The notes under the pieces: model-generated
Databases searched by the model: none
What the model was told of the DNA's origin: nothing
Seen by the model: the letters and a program-made list of their open reading frames with translations, nothing else
Made by a program: the position numbers and the translations under genes
NCBI RefSeq assembly: GCF_965216415.1
Contig: NZ_CBDCFU010000002.1
Length of the DNA stretch: 64,000 bases
Source of the DNA: Marivita sp003149565
Lineage (GTDB): Bacteria > Pseudomonadota > Alphaproteobacteria > Rhodobacterales > Rhodobacteraceae
Strand: one strand, 5' to 3'
Part shown: one piece after another, positions 1 through 10,130 of the stretch
How positions within the stretch are numbered: the first letter of the stretch is position 1
How the letters are laid out: the number at the start of each line of letters is the position of its first letter

Positions 1-1
1 C

Positions 2-625
2 GACTACCCGATTGCCGATGGTGTGAAGCGCACTGGCAAGCGGGTGCTGGGCGTCGGCACCGATTGTTCCGTTGGCAAGATGTATACTGGCCTCGCGCTC
101 GACAAATCCATGCGCGACATGGGCATGAAAAGCACCTTCCGCGCCACCGGCCAGACTGGCATCCTGATCACCGGAGACGGCGTGCCGTTGGATGCGGTGG
201 TGGCGGATTTCATGGCGGGCTCCATCGAATGGCTGACGCCGGACAATGACGCTGACCATTGGGATGTGATCGAGGGGCAGGGGAGCCTGTTCCACGTCTC
301 CTTCTCGGGCGTGACCCTCGCGCTGATCCACGGGGGTCAGCCGGATGCGCTGATCCTCTGCCATGAGCCGACCCGCACCCACATGCGCGGTCTGCCGGGC
401 TATGACCTGCCTTCGCTCGAAGCGCTGCGCGACATGGCGCTGCCTTTGGCGCGTGTCGCCAACCCGGATTGCGTAGTGGCGGGTATTTCGATCAACACCC
501 AGCATATGGGTGAGGCCGAAGCGGTGGCCTATCTCAAAGAACTGGAGGATCGGATGGGCTTGCCTGCGGTCGACCCCTATCGTCACGGGGCCGATCGTCT
601 GGCGGAGGCTTTGGCGGCATTGTAA
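2..625 (+). CDS. dgcN: D-glutamate N-acetyltransferase DgcN, DUF1611 family (5' end cut off)
   Basis: The open frame runs in from the window edge, so the N-terminus is missing; about 207 C-terminal residues remain. A P-loop-like segment GVGTDCSVGKMYTGLAL lies near the cut end, followed by the DUF1611 C-terminal core (GQGSLFHVS, CHEPTRTHMRG). In marine bacteria DUF1611 proteins next to an enolase-superfamily gene were described as DgcN, which acetylates D-glutamate so that DgcA can racemise it and feed it to L-glutamate catabolism. The downstream gene starts 74 bp later on the same strand and is the expected DgcA partner. Family membership is strong; the D-Glu substrate is inferred from family and context. 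Confidence 0.85.
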   Translation, partial: DYPIADGVKRTGKRVLGVGTDCSVGKMYTGLALDKSMRDMGMKSTFRATGQTGILITGDGVPLDAVVADFMAGSIEWLTPDNDADHWDVIEGQGSLFHVSFSGVTLALIHGGQPDALILCHEPTRTHMRGLPGYDLPSLEALRDMALPLARVANPDCVVAGISINTQHMGEAEAVAYLKELEDRMGLPAVDPYRHGADRLAEALAAL

Positions 626-699
626 TGACCTTGGGCGCGGCGTCTTTGATAGCGTCGCGTCTGCATATTTGAGAAAAGAAGAAGCAGGGGGAGCAGCCC

Positions 700-1662
700 A
701 TGATCGAGGTCACACGCGACGTGTTCCGGCTGGCGCAGGTGTTCACCATCTCGCGCGGCAGCCGGACCGAGGCCAAGGTGTTGACGGTGCGGGTGACGCG
801 GGACGGGGTGACCGGCTGGGGAGAATGTGTGCCCTATGCGCGGTACGATGAGACTTTGGAGAGTGTCGAAGCGCAGATCCGGTCTTTGCCGGAAGGGATA
901 GACCGGTCGGGGTTGCAGGAGGCGTTGCCCGCCGGGGCGGCGCGCAATGCGGTGGATTGCGCGCTGTGGGATCTGGAGGCCAAGCAGGCCGGGCGTCGGG
1001 TGTGGGAACTGGCGGGTCTGAGTGCGCCGAAGCCGGAGGTGACCGCCTATACATTGTCGCTCGACACGCCCGAGGCGATGCAGGCGCAGGCGGCGAAACA
1101 CGCGCATCGGCCATTGCTGAAGATCAAGCTGGGCACGCCGGACGACATGCCGCGTCTGGAGGCGGTGCGCGCTGGGGCACCTGATGCGCGGATCATCATC
1201 GATGCCAATGAGGGCTGGTCGGCGGAGGTCTATGCCGATCTTGCGCCGCATCTGCTGCGACTTGGGGTGGCGTTGGTTGAACAGCCCTTGCCTGCGGGTG
1301 AGGACGACGCGCTTTTGGGTGTCGACCGTCCCGTGCCGCTTTGTGCTGACGAGAGCTGCCATGACCGCGCGTCTTTGCCCAAGCTCAAGGGCAAGTATGA
1401 CATGGTGAACATCAAGCTCGACAAGACAGGTGGGTTGACCGAGGCCTTGGCGTTGCGCGACGCAGCGCGGGCCGAGGGATACGAGGTCATGGTGGGCTGC
1501 ATGGTCGGATCGTCTTTGGCGATGGCACCTGCGGTTCTGGTGGCGCAGGGGGCCGCGATCACGGACCTGGACGGGCCGCTTCTGTTGGCCGAAGACCGCG
1601 ATGCGGCTTTGGTCTTTGATGCCGCTGGGGTGCATCCTTCTGAGGCGGCGCTCTGGGGCTAA
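700..1662 (+). CDS. dgcA: N-acetyl-D-glutamate racemase DgcA (dipeptide-epimerase-like enolase superfamily)
   Basis: A 320-residue member of the enolase superfamily. The N-terminal capping domain (SRTEAKVLTVRV, WGECVPYARYDE) is followed by a barrel with a KxK motif (LLKIKLG), metal-binding acids in IIIDANEGW, VEQPLP and CADESCHD, and the second lysine region KLDKTGGLTEA, so the catalytic set looks intact. By similarity alone it could be called an L-Ala-D/L-Glu epimerase, but pairing with a DUF1611 gene favours the N-acetyl-D-glutamate racemase of the DgcN-DgcA route. The start follows a GGGGGAG-like ribosome site. It ends two bases before the convergent membrane-protein gene. Confidence 0.85.
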   Translation: MIEVTRDVFRLAQVFTISRGSRTEAKVLTVRVTRDGVTGWGECVPYARYDETLESVEAQIRSLPEGIDRSGLQEALPAGAARNAVDCALWDLEAKQAGRRVWELAGLSAPKPEVTAYTLSLDTPEAMQAQAAKHAHRPLLKIKLGTPDDMPRLEAVRAGAPDARIIIDANEGWSAEVYADLAPHLLRLGVALVEQPLPAGEDDALLGVDRPVPLCADESCHDRASLPKLKGKYDMVNIKLDKTGGLTEALALRDAARAEGYEVMVGCMVGSSLAMAPAVLVAQGAAITDLDGPLLLAEDRDAALVFDAAGVHPSEAALWG

Positions 1663-1664
1663 CA

Positions 1665-2672
1665 CTAGTCGGTGCGTCGGTCGATGCAGGCTGTGTTGTT
1701 CTTCATTCGGAACTCGAAGCTGGCAACGGCTTCGGGATATTCGACCGCGACGCAGAGCGAAAACGCGTTTGATGATGTCCGCTCATAAATGATGGCGCTG
1801 GCAAATCCTGTGAGCCGGGACGGATTGCGGGCGCAGGTCATCGGATCAAGCAGTTCCGGCAGGTTTGTTCGGTCAAGCCCAGGGCATTGGGCCACGTCGT
1901 TGGCCAGCGTGCGCAGGTCGGATATTCGCCACTGGTCCCGCTGCTCCATCTGACCCTGGGCGGGGCCGCCGACACGCCAGAAGGCGAGGCCAAGTGAAAG
2001 CACCGCCAGCCCGATCAGGACCCAGCCTGCCGGCAGAGAGATCGGGGCTTTCGGCAGGGTGCGGGTTTCGCCGAAATAGGCCAAGACCACCCCCGCGATC
2101 ACCGCGACGGTTGCGGACTTCACGAGGAACCTTAGGGTGATCTGGCCGTCGAGCCAGCTGTAGATCAGGTAGAGCGCGTCGCCCAGAAGCGTTATGGTCG
2201 CCACAAGCATCGCCAGCGCGGACAGCCAGCGGCGGACGGTACCGTGCCTGCGCGCGGGATCGGTTGTCGTGGCTTGGCGGTCTTTGCTGTCGAGCGCCCA
2301 GAACACCGGAACAAACACGATCAGTGCGGCCATCGACCAGCGCAGACCGGACAGACGTCCGTGGGCCTCGGGCACGCCCGATTCGGGCAGCCATATGTTG
2401 ATCTGTGCGAAGAGCAGCGTGAGCGTGCTTCCCACGACCATGCCGAACACCACAAAGAGCAGGCTGTAGAACAGTGCATCCCGTGCCGCTCCTGACCGTA
2501 TCGGGCGGGGCACTGCGCCGGCTCCGTGCTGATACTGCCAGCCTGCGAGCGCCGCATTGATTTCGGTGTCTGTCCAGTCGGCCGAGATCAGGTCTCTGCG
2601 GATATCATCGGGAGTGCGCCCTGCGTTCAGGGCGTCACGGACAAAGTCGGACAGGTCGGGTGGAACGTGCAT
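1665..2672 (-). CDS. Multi-pass membrane protein, DUF5671-like
   Basis: A 335-residue protein. The first 45 residues (FVRDALNAGRTPDDIRRDLISADWTDTEI) are soluble and helical. About five hydrophobic segments follow (starting LFYSLLFVVFGMVVGSTL, MAALIVFVPVFWAL, LSALAMLVATITLLGDALYLI, VKSATVAVIAGVVLAYFG, WVLIGLAVLSLGLAFWRVG). The C-terminal 80 residues are probably extracytoplasmic and hold two or three cysteines. The architecture resembles DUF5671 membrane proteins, whose function is unknown. It faces the Dgc genes and is transcribed divergently from the methyltransferase gene, so it is probably a single-gene unit. Confidence 0.7.
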   Translation of the reverse strand: MHVPPDLSDFVRDALNAGRTPDDIRRDLISADWTDTEINAALAGWQYQHGAGAVPRPIRSGAARDALFYSLLFVVFGMVVGSTLTLLFAQINIWLPESGVPEAHGRLSGLRWSMAALIVFVPVFWALDSKDRQATTTDPARRHGTVRRWLSALAMLVATITLLGDALYLIYSWLDGQITLRFLVKSATVAVIAGVVLAYFGETRTLPKAPISLPAGWVLIGLAVLSLGLAFWRVGGPAQGQMEQRDQWRISDLRTLANDVAQCPGLDRTNLPELLDPMTCARNPSRLTGFASAIIYERTSSNAFSLCVAVEYPEAVASFEFRMKNNTACIDRRTD

Positions 2673-2797
2673 CTTGCGCCTTTGTCACTGTGGTTGATCC
2701 ATCGGACAGCGCGCGGCTGCACCGGTCAACAGTATTCGTCGTGTTACACCGGCCCGAGGCGGTGGGGATCGTCATCCGCGTGTGGCGGCCATGGTTT

Positions 2798-2824
2798 TTG
2801 ACTGCTTTATCGGCTGGATATGGT
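2798..2824 (+). promoter_or_regulatory. Candidate promoter for the methyltransferase-dat-oxidoreductase unit
   Basis: TTGACT is followed by TATGGT after a short 15-bp spacer, about 40 bp before the start codon. The short spacer weakens the call; TTTTGA two bases upstream would give a 17-bp spacer. Confidence 0.3.
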
Positions 2825-2862
2825 ATGCTTGGGCACTCTGACGGTTCGGAAAGGACGATGTG

Positions 2863-3753
2863 ATGAACGGTCTCGGAAACGACAGGCGATGGTTGAGCTG
2901 GACGGGAATGGAAACCCACATGATCTTTACGCTTGGTATGGATCTGCCGGGTTTTGCATCGTTCCCGCTGCTGGAAACCGACACGGGGCGCGATGTTCTG
3001 AGACAGCTTTACACGGATCAGATCGCGGTGGCGGAAGAGACCGGATGCGGTGCCTGTCTGGAGAGTGTGACCTGGATGGCCAATGCCGACCGGGCTGCTG
3101 ATTTGGGCTATGACGCACAAGCGCTTGAGCGGCTGAACCGCGAGGCCATCGCGTTTCTCAAACAGTTTGAAGCAGAGGTCCCGGTGCTGGTGTCCGCGCA
3201 GATCGGCCCGCGTGGCGACGGCTATGAGGCTGGGGTGATGACCGCCGATGCAGCGGAAGCGTATCATGCGCCCCAGATCGGGATTTTGGCAGAGGCCGGG
3301 GGGGACATGATCTCGGCCTTTACCATCGGGTCCGTTGAGGAAGCCATCGGCATGGTCCGAGCGGCGCAGGCCGTGGGTGTGCCGATCCATATGGCCTTTA
3401 CGGTAGAGACCGATGGGCGGTTGCCCGATGGCACAGGTCTGGCCGACGCCATCGACCGGGTCGATCAGGCCACCGACGCGGGTGTGGCGTGCTATCTGGT
3501 GAATTGTGCGCATCCCGATCATCTTGATCTGACCAAGGCGGGGGATCGGCTGGGAGGTTTGGTCGTCAATGCCTCGCGCAAGAGCCATGCAGAGCTGGAT
3601 GAGGCGGAGGACCTGGACGACGGCAACCCGCCCGAGTTGGGTGGGCAGATCGGGGCGTTGGCCCGCGCCTATCCGCAGATGCGCATCTTTGGCGGTTGTT
3701 GCGGCACGGATCTGCGGCATCTGCGTGCGATTGGTCAGGCAGTGCACATCTGA
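2863..3753 (+). CDS. Homocysteine S-methyltransferase family protein
   Basis: A 296-residue barrel protein of the zinc-dependent homocysteine/betaine methyltransferase family. The zinc thiolates are in place: Cys215 in YLVNCAHP and Cys279-Cys280 in FGGCCGTD. The substrate-side N-terminal motif is GMETHMIF. The ATG at 2863 follows AAAGGA at about 8 nt; an in-frame GTG lies immediately upstream at 2860. Methyl-donor specificity (S-methylmethionine, betaine or another methylated compound) cannot be read from the sequence. It is followed 57 bp later by the D-amino acid aminotransferase and then the FAD oxidoreductase on the same strand, which suggests a unit handling sulfur, methylated or D-amino acids. 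Confidence 0.85.
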   Translation: MNGLGNDRRWLSWTGMETHMIFTLGMDLPGFASFPLLETDTGRDVLRQLYTDQIAVAEETGCGACLESVTWMANADRAADLGYDAQALERLNREAIAFLKQFEAEVPVLVSAQIGPRGDGYEAGVMTADAAEAYHAPQIGILAEAGGDMISAFTIGSVEEAIGMVRAAQAVGVPIHMAFTVETDGRLPDGTGLADAIDRVDQATDAGVACYLVNCAHPDHLDLTKAGDRLGGLVVNASRKSHAELDEAEDLDDGNPPELGGQIGALARAYPQMRIFGGCCGTDLRHLRAIGQAVHI

Positions 3754-3810
3754 CGGCTTGACGATGGGCGCGTCGCACGCCATCCCACGTGCAGCAAAAG
3801 GAGACCGCCC

Positions 3811-4674
3811 ATGACCCGCACCGTATTTGTCAACGGAGAGTATCTGCCCGAGGATGAGGCTAAAGTATCAATCTTCGACCGGGCCTTTCTGATGGCGGAC
3901 GGGGTTTATGAGGTGACCAGCGTGTTGGATGGCAAGCTGATCGACTTTGCCGGTCATGCCAAGCGCTTGGAGCGGTCGCTCAATGAGCTCGACATCAAGA
4001 AACCGGCGGTTTTCGACGACCTGCTGGAGATTCACCGCGAATTGGTGCGGGTGAACGGGATCAAGGATGGTCTTGTCTATCTCCAGATCACACGCGGCGC
4101 GCCGGGCGACCGGGATTTTGTTTTCCCGGATCCCGAAACGACTGAACCGACCGTCGTACTTTTCACCCAGAACAAGCCGGGGCTGGCGGACAGCCCGGCG
4201 GCGAAGACGGGGATGAAAATCATCTCCATTGAAGACGTGCGCTGGGGCCGTCGCGACATCAAGACGGTGCAGCTTCTCTACCCGTCGATGGGCAAGATGA
4301 TGGCCAAGAAGGCCGGTGCCGATGATGCGTGGATGGTGCAGGACGGGCATGTGACCGAGGGCACCTCGAACAACGCCTACATCATCAAGGGCAACACGAT
4401 CATCACGCGGGCGCTGTCGAACGACATCCTGCACGGGATCACCCGCGCTGCCGTGCTGCGGTTTGCCAAAGAGGCGCAGATGCAGGTGGAAGAGCGCAAT
4501 TTCACCATCGACGAGGCGAAAGAGGCGGATGAGGCGTTCATCACTTCGGCCTCGGCCTTTGTCATGCCGGTGATCGAGATCGACGGTGTGAGCCTGGGAG
4601 ATGGAACGCCGGGCGCGCGGACGGCGCGTTTGCGCGAAATCTACCTCGACGAGAGCCGCAAGGCCGCGATCTGA
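3811..4674 (+). CDS. dat: D-amino-acid aminotransferase (D-alanine transaminase), class IV PLP enzyme
   Basis: A 287-residue fold-type IV PLP aminotransferase. It shows the N-terminal VNGEYLPEDEAKVSIFDRAFL motif region, the PLP lysine in RRDIKTVQLL, and the EGTSNNAY cofactor-glutamate motif. Family members exchange amino groups between D-alanine, D-glutamate and other D-amino acids and their keto acids, linking peptidoglycan precursors to central metabolism. A strong AAAAGGAGACC ribosome site precedes ATG 3811. The next gene, an FAD amino-acid oxidase type, starts 3 bp after the stop, so the two are probably co-translated. A branched-chain aminotransferase is the main alternative but the DAAT motifs fit better. 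Confidence 0.88.
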   Translation: MTRTVFVNGEYLPEDEAKVSIFDRAFLMADGVYEVTSVLDGKLIDFAGHAKRLERSLNELDIKKPAVFDDLLEIHRELVRVNGIKDGLVYLQITRGAPGDRDFVFPDPETTEPTVVLFTQNKPGLADSPAAKTGMKIISIEDVRWGRRDIKTVQLLYPSMGKMMAKKAGADDAWMVQDGHVTEGTSNNAYIIKGNTIITRALSNDILHGITRAAVLRFAKEAQMQVEERNFTIDEAKEADEAFITSASAFVMPVIEIDGVSLGDGTPGARTARLREIYLDESRKAAI

Positions 4675-4677
4675 TTT

Positions 4678-5874
4678 ATGGGAACGCCTGCGCGGGACAG
4701 CTATGATGTCGTGATCGTCGGTGGCGCGATCATGGGATCGGCGGTGGCGTGGTTCCTGACCGATCTGGGGTTTGACGGGCGTATTCTGGTTATCGACCGG
4801 GATATGAGTTTCGAACGGACGGCGACGGCGACCTCAACGTCGTGCATCCGGCAGCAGTTTTCAACCGAGCTCAACGTACGGATCAGCCAGTTCGGCGCCG
4901 AATTTGTCACCCATCTGCGGGACTACATGGGCGGCGATCCGCGTGTGCCGCAACTGGGCATTCGCAATTTCGGCTATCTCTATCTGGCTGACACTGACGC
5001 CTTTGCCGACGATTTGCGCGCGCGGGCGGCGGTGCAGCAGGCGGCGGGAGCGGCGACACGGCTCTTGTCACGAGATCAAATCGCCCGGCTTTATCCTTTC
5101 TATGCGTTGGACGACATCGTTCTGGGATCGATCAACACGCGGGACGAAGGCTATTTCGACAGCATGGCGGTCTTTGAATGGCTGCGGCGGCAAGCCCAGG
5201 AGCGCGCTGTCGAATATGTCGAGGCCGAGGTCGTCGGGATGGATGTATCGGCGGGGCGCGTGCAGTCCGTAACGCTGGCCGATGGGACGCGGATTGCCTG
5301 TGGGCAGGTGATCAACGCCGCTGGCCCACGTGCGGGTCATGTGGCGCAGATGGCGGGGATCAACCTGCCGGTGGAACCCCGCAAGCGCTATTCCTGGGTG
5401 TTCAAGGCGCAACAGCCGCTCGACCGCGATCTGCCGCTGACGATTGATCCGTCGGGTCTGCATGTGCGGGAAAACGGTGGCGGGACCTATCAGGCTGGTG
5501 GGCATTTCGGCGATGACCCGGCTGTTGGGTTTGATGATTTTGCAATGGATCATGGGCTGTGGGAGGCCGAGGTCTGGCCGCTCTTGGCCACACGGATTCC
5601 GCAATTCGAGGCGATCAAGCTGACCCACAGTTGGGTGGGACATTACGAGATGAACATTTTCGACCACAACGCGGTGCTGGGACCACACCCCGAGGTGGCC
5701 AACTACCTGTTTATCAGTGGGTTCTCGGGTCATGGCTTGCAGCAGGCTCCGGCGATGGGGCGCGGGCTGGCCGAGTGGATCTGCGATGGAGAATATCAGT
5801 CGCTTGACCTGACCGAGTTCCACTATGATCGCCTTTTGAGCGGTGCGCCCAATGTCGAAAAAGCGGTGATCTAG
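4678..5874 (+). CDS. FAD-dependent amino acid/amine oxidoreductase (DAO/DadA-like)
   Basis: A 398-residue protein of the D-amino-acid-oxidase fold. The dinucleotide-binding motif VVIVGGAIMGSAVAWFL starts near residue 10. TSTSCIRQQFS follows the FAD-binding region, and the C-terminal HGLQQAPAMGRGLAEWI matches the FAD-contacting end of DadA and sarcosine-oxidase-like proteins. There is no signal peptide, so it is cytosolic or peripheral. It follows the D-amino acid aminotransferase after 3 bp. A D-amino acid or N-methyl amino acid is the likely substrate, but the exact one cannot be determined. Confidence 0.82.
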   Translation: MGTPARDSYDVVIVGGAIMGSAVAWFLTDLGFDGRILVIDRDMSFERTATATSTSCIRQQFSTELNVRISQFGAEFVTHLRDYMGGDPRVPQLGIRNFGYLYLADTDAFADDLRARAAVQQAAGAATRLLSRDQIARLYPFYALDDIVLGSINTRDEGYFDSMAVFEWLRRQAQERAVEYVEAEVVGMDVSAGRVQSVTLADGTRIACGQVINAAGPRAGHVAQMAGINLPVEPRKRYSWVFKAQQPLDRDLPLTIDPSGLHVRENGGGTYQAGGHFGDDPAVGFDDFAMDHGLWEAEVWPLLATRIPQFEAIKLTHSWVGHYEMNIFDHNAVLGPHPEVANYLFISGFSGHGLQQAPAMGRGLAEWICDGEYQSLDLTEFHYDRLLSGAPNVEKAVI

Positions 5875-7250
5875 ACCGGTTCGATCTCGAGCCAGACGCC
5901 GCCTTCGGGGCGCAGCGTGATGATCATCACCGGGTCTGGATCGACGCCTTTAACCGATTTGAAACGGAATCGCCCTAGCAAGGTGGCGAGGATGATCACT
6001 GCCTCCTGCAGGGCAAAGCTGGCGCCGATGCAGATGCGGGGGCCATCGCCAAAGGGCAGATAGGCGTATCGGTCGGGCTTTGCGCCATTTGCCCAGCGGT
6101 CGGGATCAAACCTGTCGGGGTCAGGCCAGAGTAGGTGTGACCTGTGGAGCGCGTAGATCGGGATGATCACGGTGTCGCCGGGGTTGATCTGCGTGCCGCA
6201 AAGCATGTCTTGCGCCAATGCGGTGCGCGAGACGATGGCGGCGGGTGGGTAGAGGCGCAGCGCTTCGTCGATGATCTGCCTTGTGTAGGGCAGGTTGGGC
6301 AGGTCGTCTGCGGTGGCCGCGCGGCCTTGCAACACCGTTTGCGCCTCTGCGCGGGCGCGGTCCTGAACCACCGGGTCAAAGGCGCAGAGGTAGAAGGACC
6401 AGGCCAGCGTCAACGCGGTGGTCTCGTGCCCGGCTACGATGAAGGTCAGAAGATTGTCGCGGATCTCTTCCGTGGTCATGCGGCGGCCGGTTTTCGGATC
6501 CTGGCCCTCGCGTAGAAGGTCGAGCAGGTCCGGCACGTCGCGGCCCCCTTCGGCTTTGCGGGCGTCGATCACACGGTCGGCGGCGGCCTTCATATCGCCC
6601 ATGCCGTTTGCAGCAAGGTTCCGTCCCGGACGCGGGAGCCAGTCGGGCAGGCCCAGCACGTCGAACAGAGACACCTTGCCCGCGTCACTGATGTAAAGGT
6701 CGATCGCCTTGTGCACGGCGTCGCGATCGAACCCGGTGTCTCCCGAGAATGTGACGTCGGAGATGACGTCGAAGGTTGTTGTGATCATCTCGTCAAGCAG
6801 GTTCACGGCGCGCTTTCCGGTCTGCGCAATCCTGTCGGCGCAACGTTCGGCGGCACGGCTCATCACAGGGGCCAGCGCGGTCACGTTGCGGTGTGAAAAG
6901 GCGGGCGCGGCGGTGCGGCGCTGCCAGCGCCAGTGTTTGCCTTCGGCAATAAAGAGCGACTCGCCGATGGCCGGGCGTAGGAGGTTCTTGGTGACGCGCG
7001 ATTTGGGATAGCTCTCAACCGCTTCAAGCAGCACATGGCGGATTGCCGCCGGGTCGGTCAGCATGTGCCACGGCGTGCCGGTACGGCCTGAAACTATCGG
7101 CTGACGGGTCGATACCTCTGGAATAATGGTCAACAGGTTTTGCCGTGACGCCTGCCAGCTTTGCAGGATATTGAGCGGCTCACGCACCAGGTCCGCACGC
7201 ACCGGAAGGGGCTTTGCCGTGTCTGGTATGTCGGGGTCAACGCGTTGCAT
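5871..7250 (-). CDS. Cytochrome P450
   Basis: A 459-residue soluble P450. The oxygen-activating I-helix motif reads VAGHETTALTL. A K-helix ExxR type segment reads DEALRLYPPA, and the haem loop FGDGPRICIGASFA carries the axial cysteine. There is no N-terminal membrane anchor, as expected for a bacterial class I P450 that depends on separate ferredoxin and reductase partners; none is encoded nearby. Its end overlaps the stop of the convergent FAD oxidoreductase by 4 bp. The layout recalls fatty-acid-hydroxylating bacterial P450s, but the substrate is unknown. Confidence 0.92.
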   Translation of the reverse strand: MQRVDPDIPDTAKPLPVRADLVREPLNILQSWQASRQNLLTIIPEVSTRQPIVSGRTGTPWHMLTDPAAIRHVLLEAVESYPKSRVTKNLLRPAIGESLFIAEGKHWRWQRRTAAPAFSHRNVTALAPVMSRAAERCADRIAQTGKRAVNLLDEMITTTFDVISDVTFSGDTGFDRDAVHKAIDLYISDAGKVSLFDVLGLPDWLPRPGRNLAANGMGDMKAAADRVIDARKAEGGRDVPDLLDLLREGQDPKTGRRMTTEEIRDNLLTFIVAGHETTALTLAWSFYLCAFDPVVQDRARAEAQTVLQGRAATADDLPNLPYTRQIIDEALRLYPPAAIVSRTALAQDMLCGTQINPGDTVIIPIYALHRSHLLWPDPDRFDPDRWANGAKPDRYAYLPFGDGPRICIGASFALQEAVIILATLLGRFRFKSVKGVDPDPVMIITLRPEGGVWLEIEPV

Positions 7251-7355
7251 CTCACCAAGAGTTTAGTCCGCATCACCTGACCGACCAGTGTGGTTGCGTT
7301 GCGCCGCGCGAGCCGCTGGGATAGACAGAACCGAATGAACTTTCCGGGGGACGCG

Positions 7356-7961
7356 ATGCGCCGCTTTCTTGTTGCTTTGCCAGTGGTGCTGGCTCTTGCC
7401 GCCTGCGGCAGTTCCACCCGTGATCTTGAAGGTCCGACCGAACCGCTGGGCAATTTCCGCATCGGGCATATCGGGGTTGTTGCGCCAAATCTGCAAAAGC
7501 TTCTGGTGTCCCGCAACGCCACAGAAGAAGAGTGGATCGAAGCTGTGACCAAGGCCCTGACCGACCGGTTCAGCCGCTTTGAGGGCGACAAGTATTATCA
7601 CTTGGGCATCTCGGTCGAAGCCTATTCATTGCCTCCCCCCATCATCCCTGGCAAATCCGCCGTGGCGATGAATGTCACGCTTTGGGACGACGCGGCACAG
7701 GCAAAGATGAACGCCGAGCCGAAACAGATCCAGGTGATCAAGGTGTTCGAGTCGCGCATTTCCAAAAGCCGCGACCAGCAACTGACCGGTCTCGCCGAAG
7801 AGGCGGCCCGTCTGGTCGAAGTTTGGCTTCGGGAAATGCAGGAAACCGATGGCTGGTTCACAGGCCCTGTTGGGGACACATCGATCCAGGTGCCGGCAAG
7901 TGCGGGTTCTGAGCTTCCGCCGCTTGAGCCAGCCGACGCGCCGCTCAGTGCCCTGCGTTGA
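7356..7961 (+). CDS. Predicted outer-membrane or periplasmic lipoprotein of unknown function
   Basis: The ATG at 7356 follows GGGGGA at a good distance and gives a 201-residue protein. It has a lipoprotein signal (MRRFLVALPVVLALAACG) with the lipidated cysteine at residue 17. In-frame starts at 7290 and 7335 would add residues in front of the signal and are less likely. The mature part is soluble, with a predicted alpha/beta region ending in a proline-rich acidic tail. Similar lipoproteins occur in Rhodobacterales with no assigned role. It is divergent from the P450 gene and lies 140 bp before tuf. Confidence 0.75.
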   Translation: MRRFLVALPVVLALAACGSSTRDLEGPTEPLGNFRIGHIGVVAPNLQKLLVSRNATEEEWIEAVTKALTDRFSRFEGDKYYHLGISVEAYSLPPPIIPGKSAVAMNVTLWDDAAQAKMNAEPKQIQVIKVFESRISKSRDQQLTGLAEEAARLVEVWLREMQETDGWFTGPVGDTSIQVPASAGSELPPLEPADAPLSALR

Positions 7962-8016
7962 TAGCAGCGCTTTGCAGATCCGAGGCGTGAACCTCCGGTC
8001 GCCGGTGGGTTTGGGC

Positions 8017-8045
8017 TTGATTTTCCGGTTTTCTCCGCATAGATG
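8017..8045 (+). promoter_or_regulatory. Candidate promoter of the first tuf gene
   Basis: TTGATT and TAGATG are separated by exactly 17 bp, 57 bp before the tuf start codon. Position and spacing fit a housekeeping sigma-70 promoter; the call is by eye. Confidence 0.5.
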
Positions 8046-8101
8046 GCCCGCGATGAAAACCGGGTCGGGTGGACCCCCCAATTCACGAGGCGTCTGAAGA
8101 G

Positions 8102-9277
<1,176 letters not shown>

Positions 9278-9304
9278 ATCGCGACGATCATTTCGAACGA
9301 CGGA

Positions 9305-9335
9305 GGGCCGCCTTTCTGGGCGGCCCTTTTGTTTT
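9305..9335 (+). terminator. Intrinsic terminator after tuf copy 1
   Basis: The stem GGGCCGCC/GGCGGCCC with a short T-rich loop is followed by TTTTGTTTT, 28 bp after the stop codon. Confidence 0.9.
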
Positions 9336-9432
9336 GCGACGCTTTGAAGTATCACCTCAGAGCAACCGATGGAGGGTGACGTGACCAATTCCCTGATCTG
9401 ATCCAAATGTTTCCCAGATCATGAGGTATGTC

Positions 9433-10089
9433 ATGCCCGGCCTTTTTGCCGATCCCAACACCCTGCATCCTGTTCTGCTGCCCGACGGTAGCGCCCATCC
9501 TGGAACTGTGTTTCTTAAAGCTGCCATTGATCATCCGCGTATTGACGTGGGCGATTTCAGCTATGCCAGCGCGCACCACCCGCCTGACGACTGGGCGGCG
9601 CATCTGGCACCGTATCTCTATCCGTTCTCTCCGGAGCGGCTTGAGATCGGTAAATTCTGTCAGATTGCCAACGGGGTCCAGTTCATAACCGCATCGGCCA
9701 ATCACCGCCATGACGGATTTTCGACCTTTCCATTCATGATTTTTGGCGGTGGCGAGGCGGCGGGACGTCCCAGCATGCCTGCGCCCGGAGGCGACACGCG
9801 GATTGGACATGATGTCTGGATCGGCACCGGAGCCACGATTTTGCCAGGGGCGGAGATCGGCAACGGCGTGATTGTCGGGGCGGGATCGGTCGTTTCGGGG
9901 CGCGTGCCGTCTTATACCGTGATTGCCGGCAACCCGGCCCGCGTGGTGCGGCAGCGCTTTGATGTTGCGACAGCGGCGCGACTGGACGGTCTGGCGTGGT
10001 GGGACTGGCCGATTGAGCAGATTCTTGCGGCAGAATCAGAAATTTGCGGCGGCGACATTGCAGCTCTTGAACGGCGTGCTCCAACATAA
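9433..10089 (+). CDS. CatB-related O-acetyltransferase (left-handed beta-helix hexapeptide family)
   Basis: An approximately 218-residue protein of the xenobiotic (chloramphenicol type B/Vat) acetyltransferase group. Hexapeptide repeats run through IGKFCQIANGVQFI and again through DTRIGHDVWIGTGATILPGAEIGNGVIVGAGSVVSG. The catalytic histidine region is ASANHRHDGFSTFPF, and the family C-terminal IAGNPARVVRQRFD is present. The start at 9433 has AGG about 7 nt upstream; an in-frame ATG at 9421 is an alternative. The family transfers acetyl from acetyl-CoA to sugars or antibiotics; no resistance phenotype can be claimed. It sits between tuf and tRNA-Trp, which are normally close together. Confidence 0.88.
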   Translation: MPGLFADPNTLHPVLLPDGSAHPGTVFLKAAIDHPRIDVGDFSYASAHHPPDDWAAHLAPYLYPFSPERLEIGKFCQIANGVQFITASANHRHDGFSTFPFMIFGGGEAAGRPSMPAPGGDTRIGHDVWIGTGATILPGAEIGNGVIVGAGSVVSGRVPSYTVIAGNPARVVRQRFDVATAARLDGLAWWDWPIEQILAAESEICGGDIAALERRAPT

Positions 10090-10096
10090 AGCCTGA

Positions 10097-10119
10097 AGGC
10101 CGTCCTTTTGGGACGGCCT
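10097..10119. terminator. Terminator-like hairpin after the acetyltransferase gene
   Basis: A perfect 9-bp stem AGGCCGTCC/GGACGGCCT with a TTTTG loop lies 7 bp after the stop. The T-tract on the plus strand is poor. Confidence 0.55.
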
Positions 10120-10130
10120 GTTCATCAACC

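Noticed and set aside
2673..2862. SAM riboswitch before the homocysteine methyltransferase homologue
   Set aside because: No SAM-I or SAM-II type conserved core could be identified.
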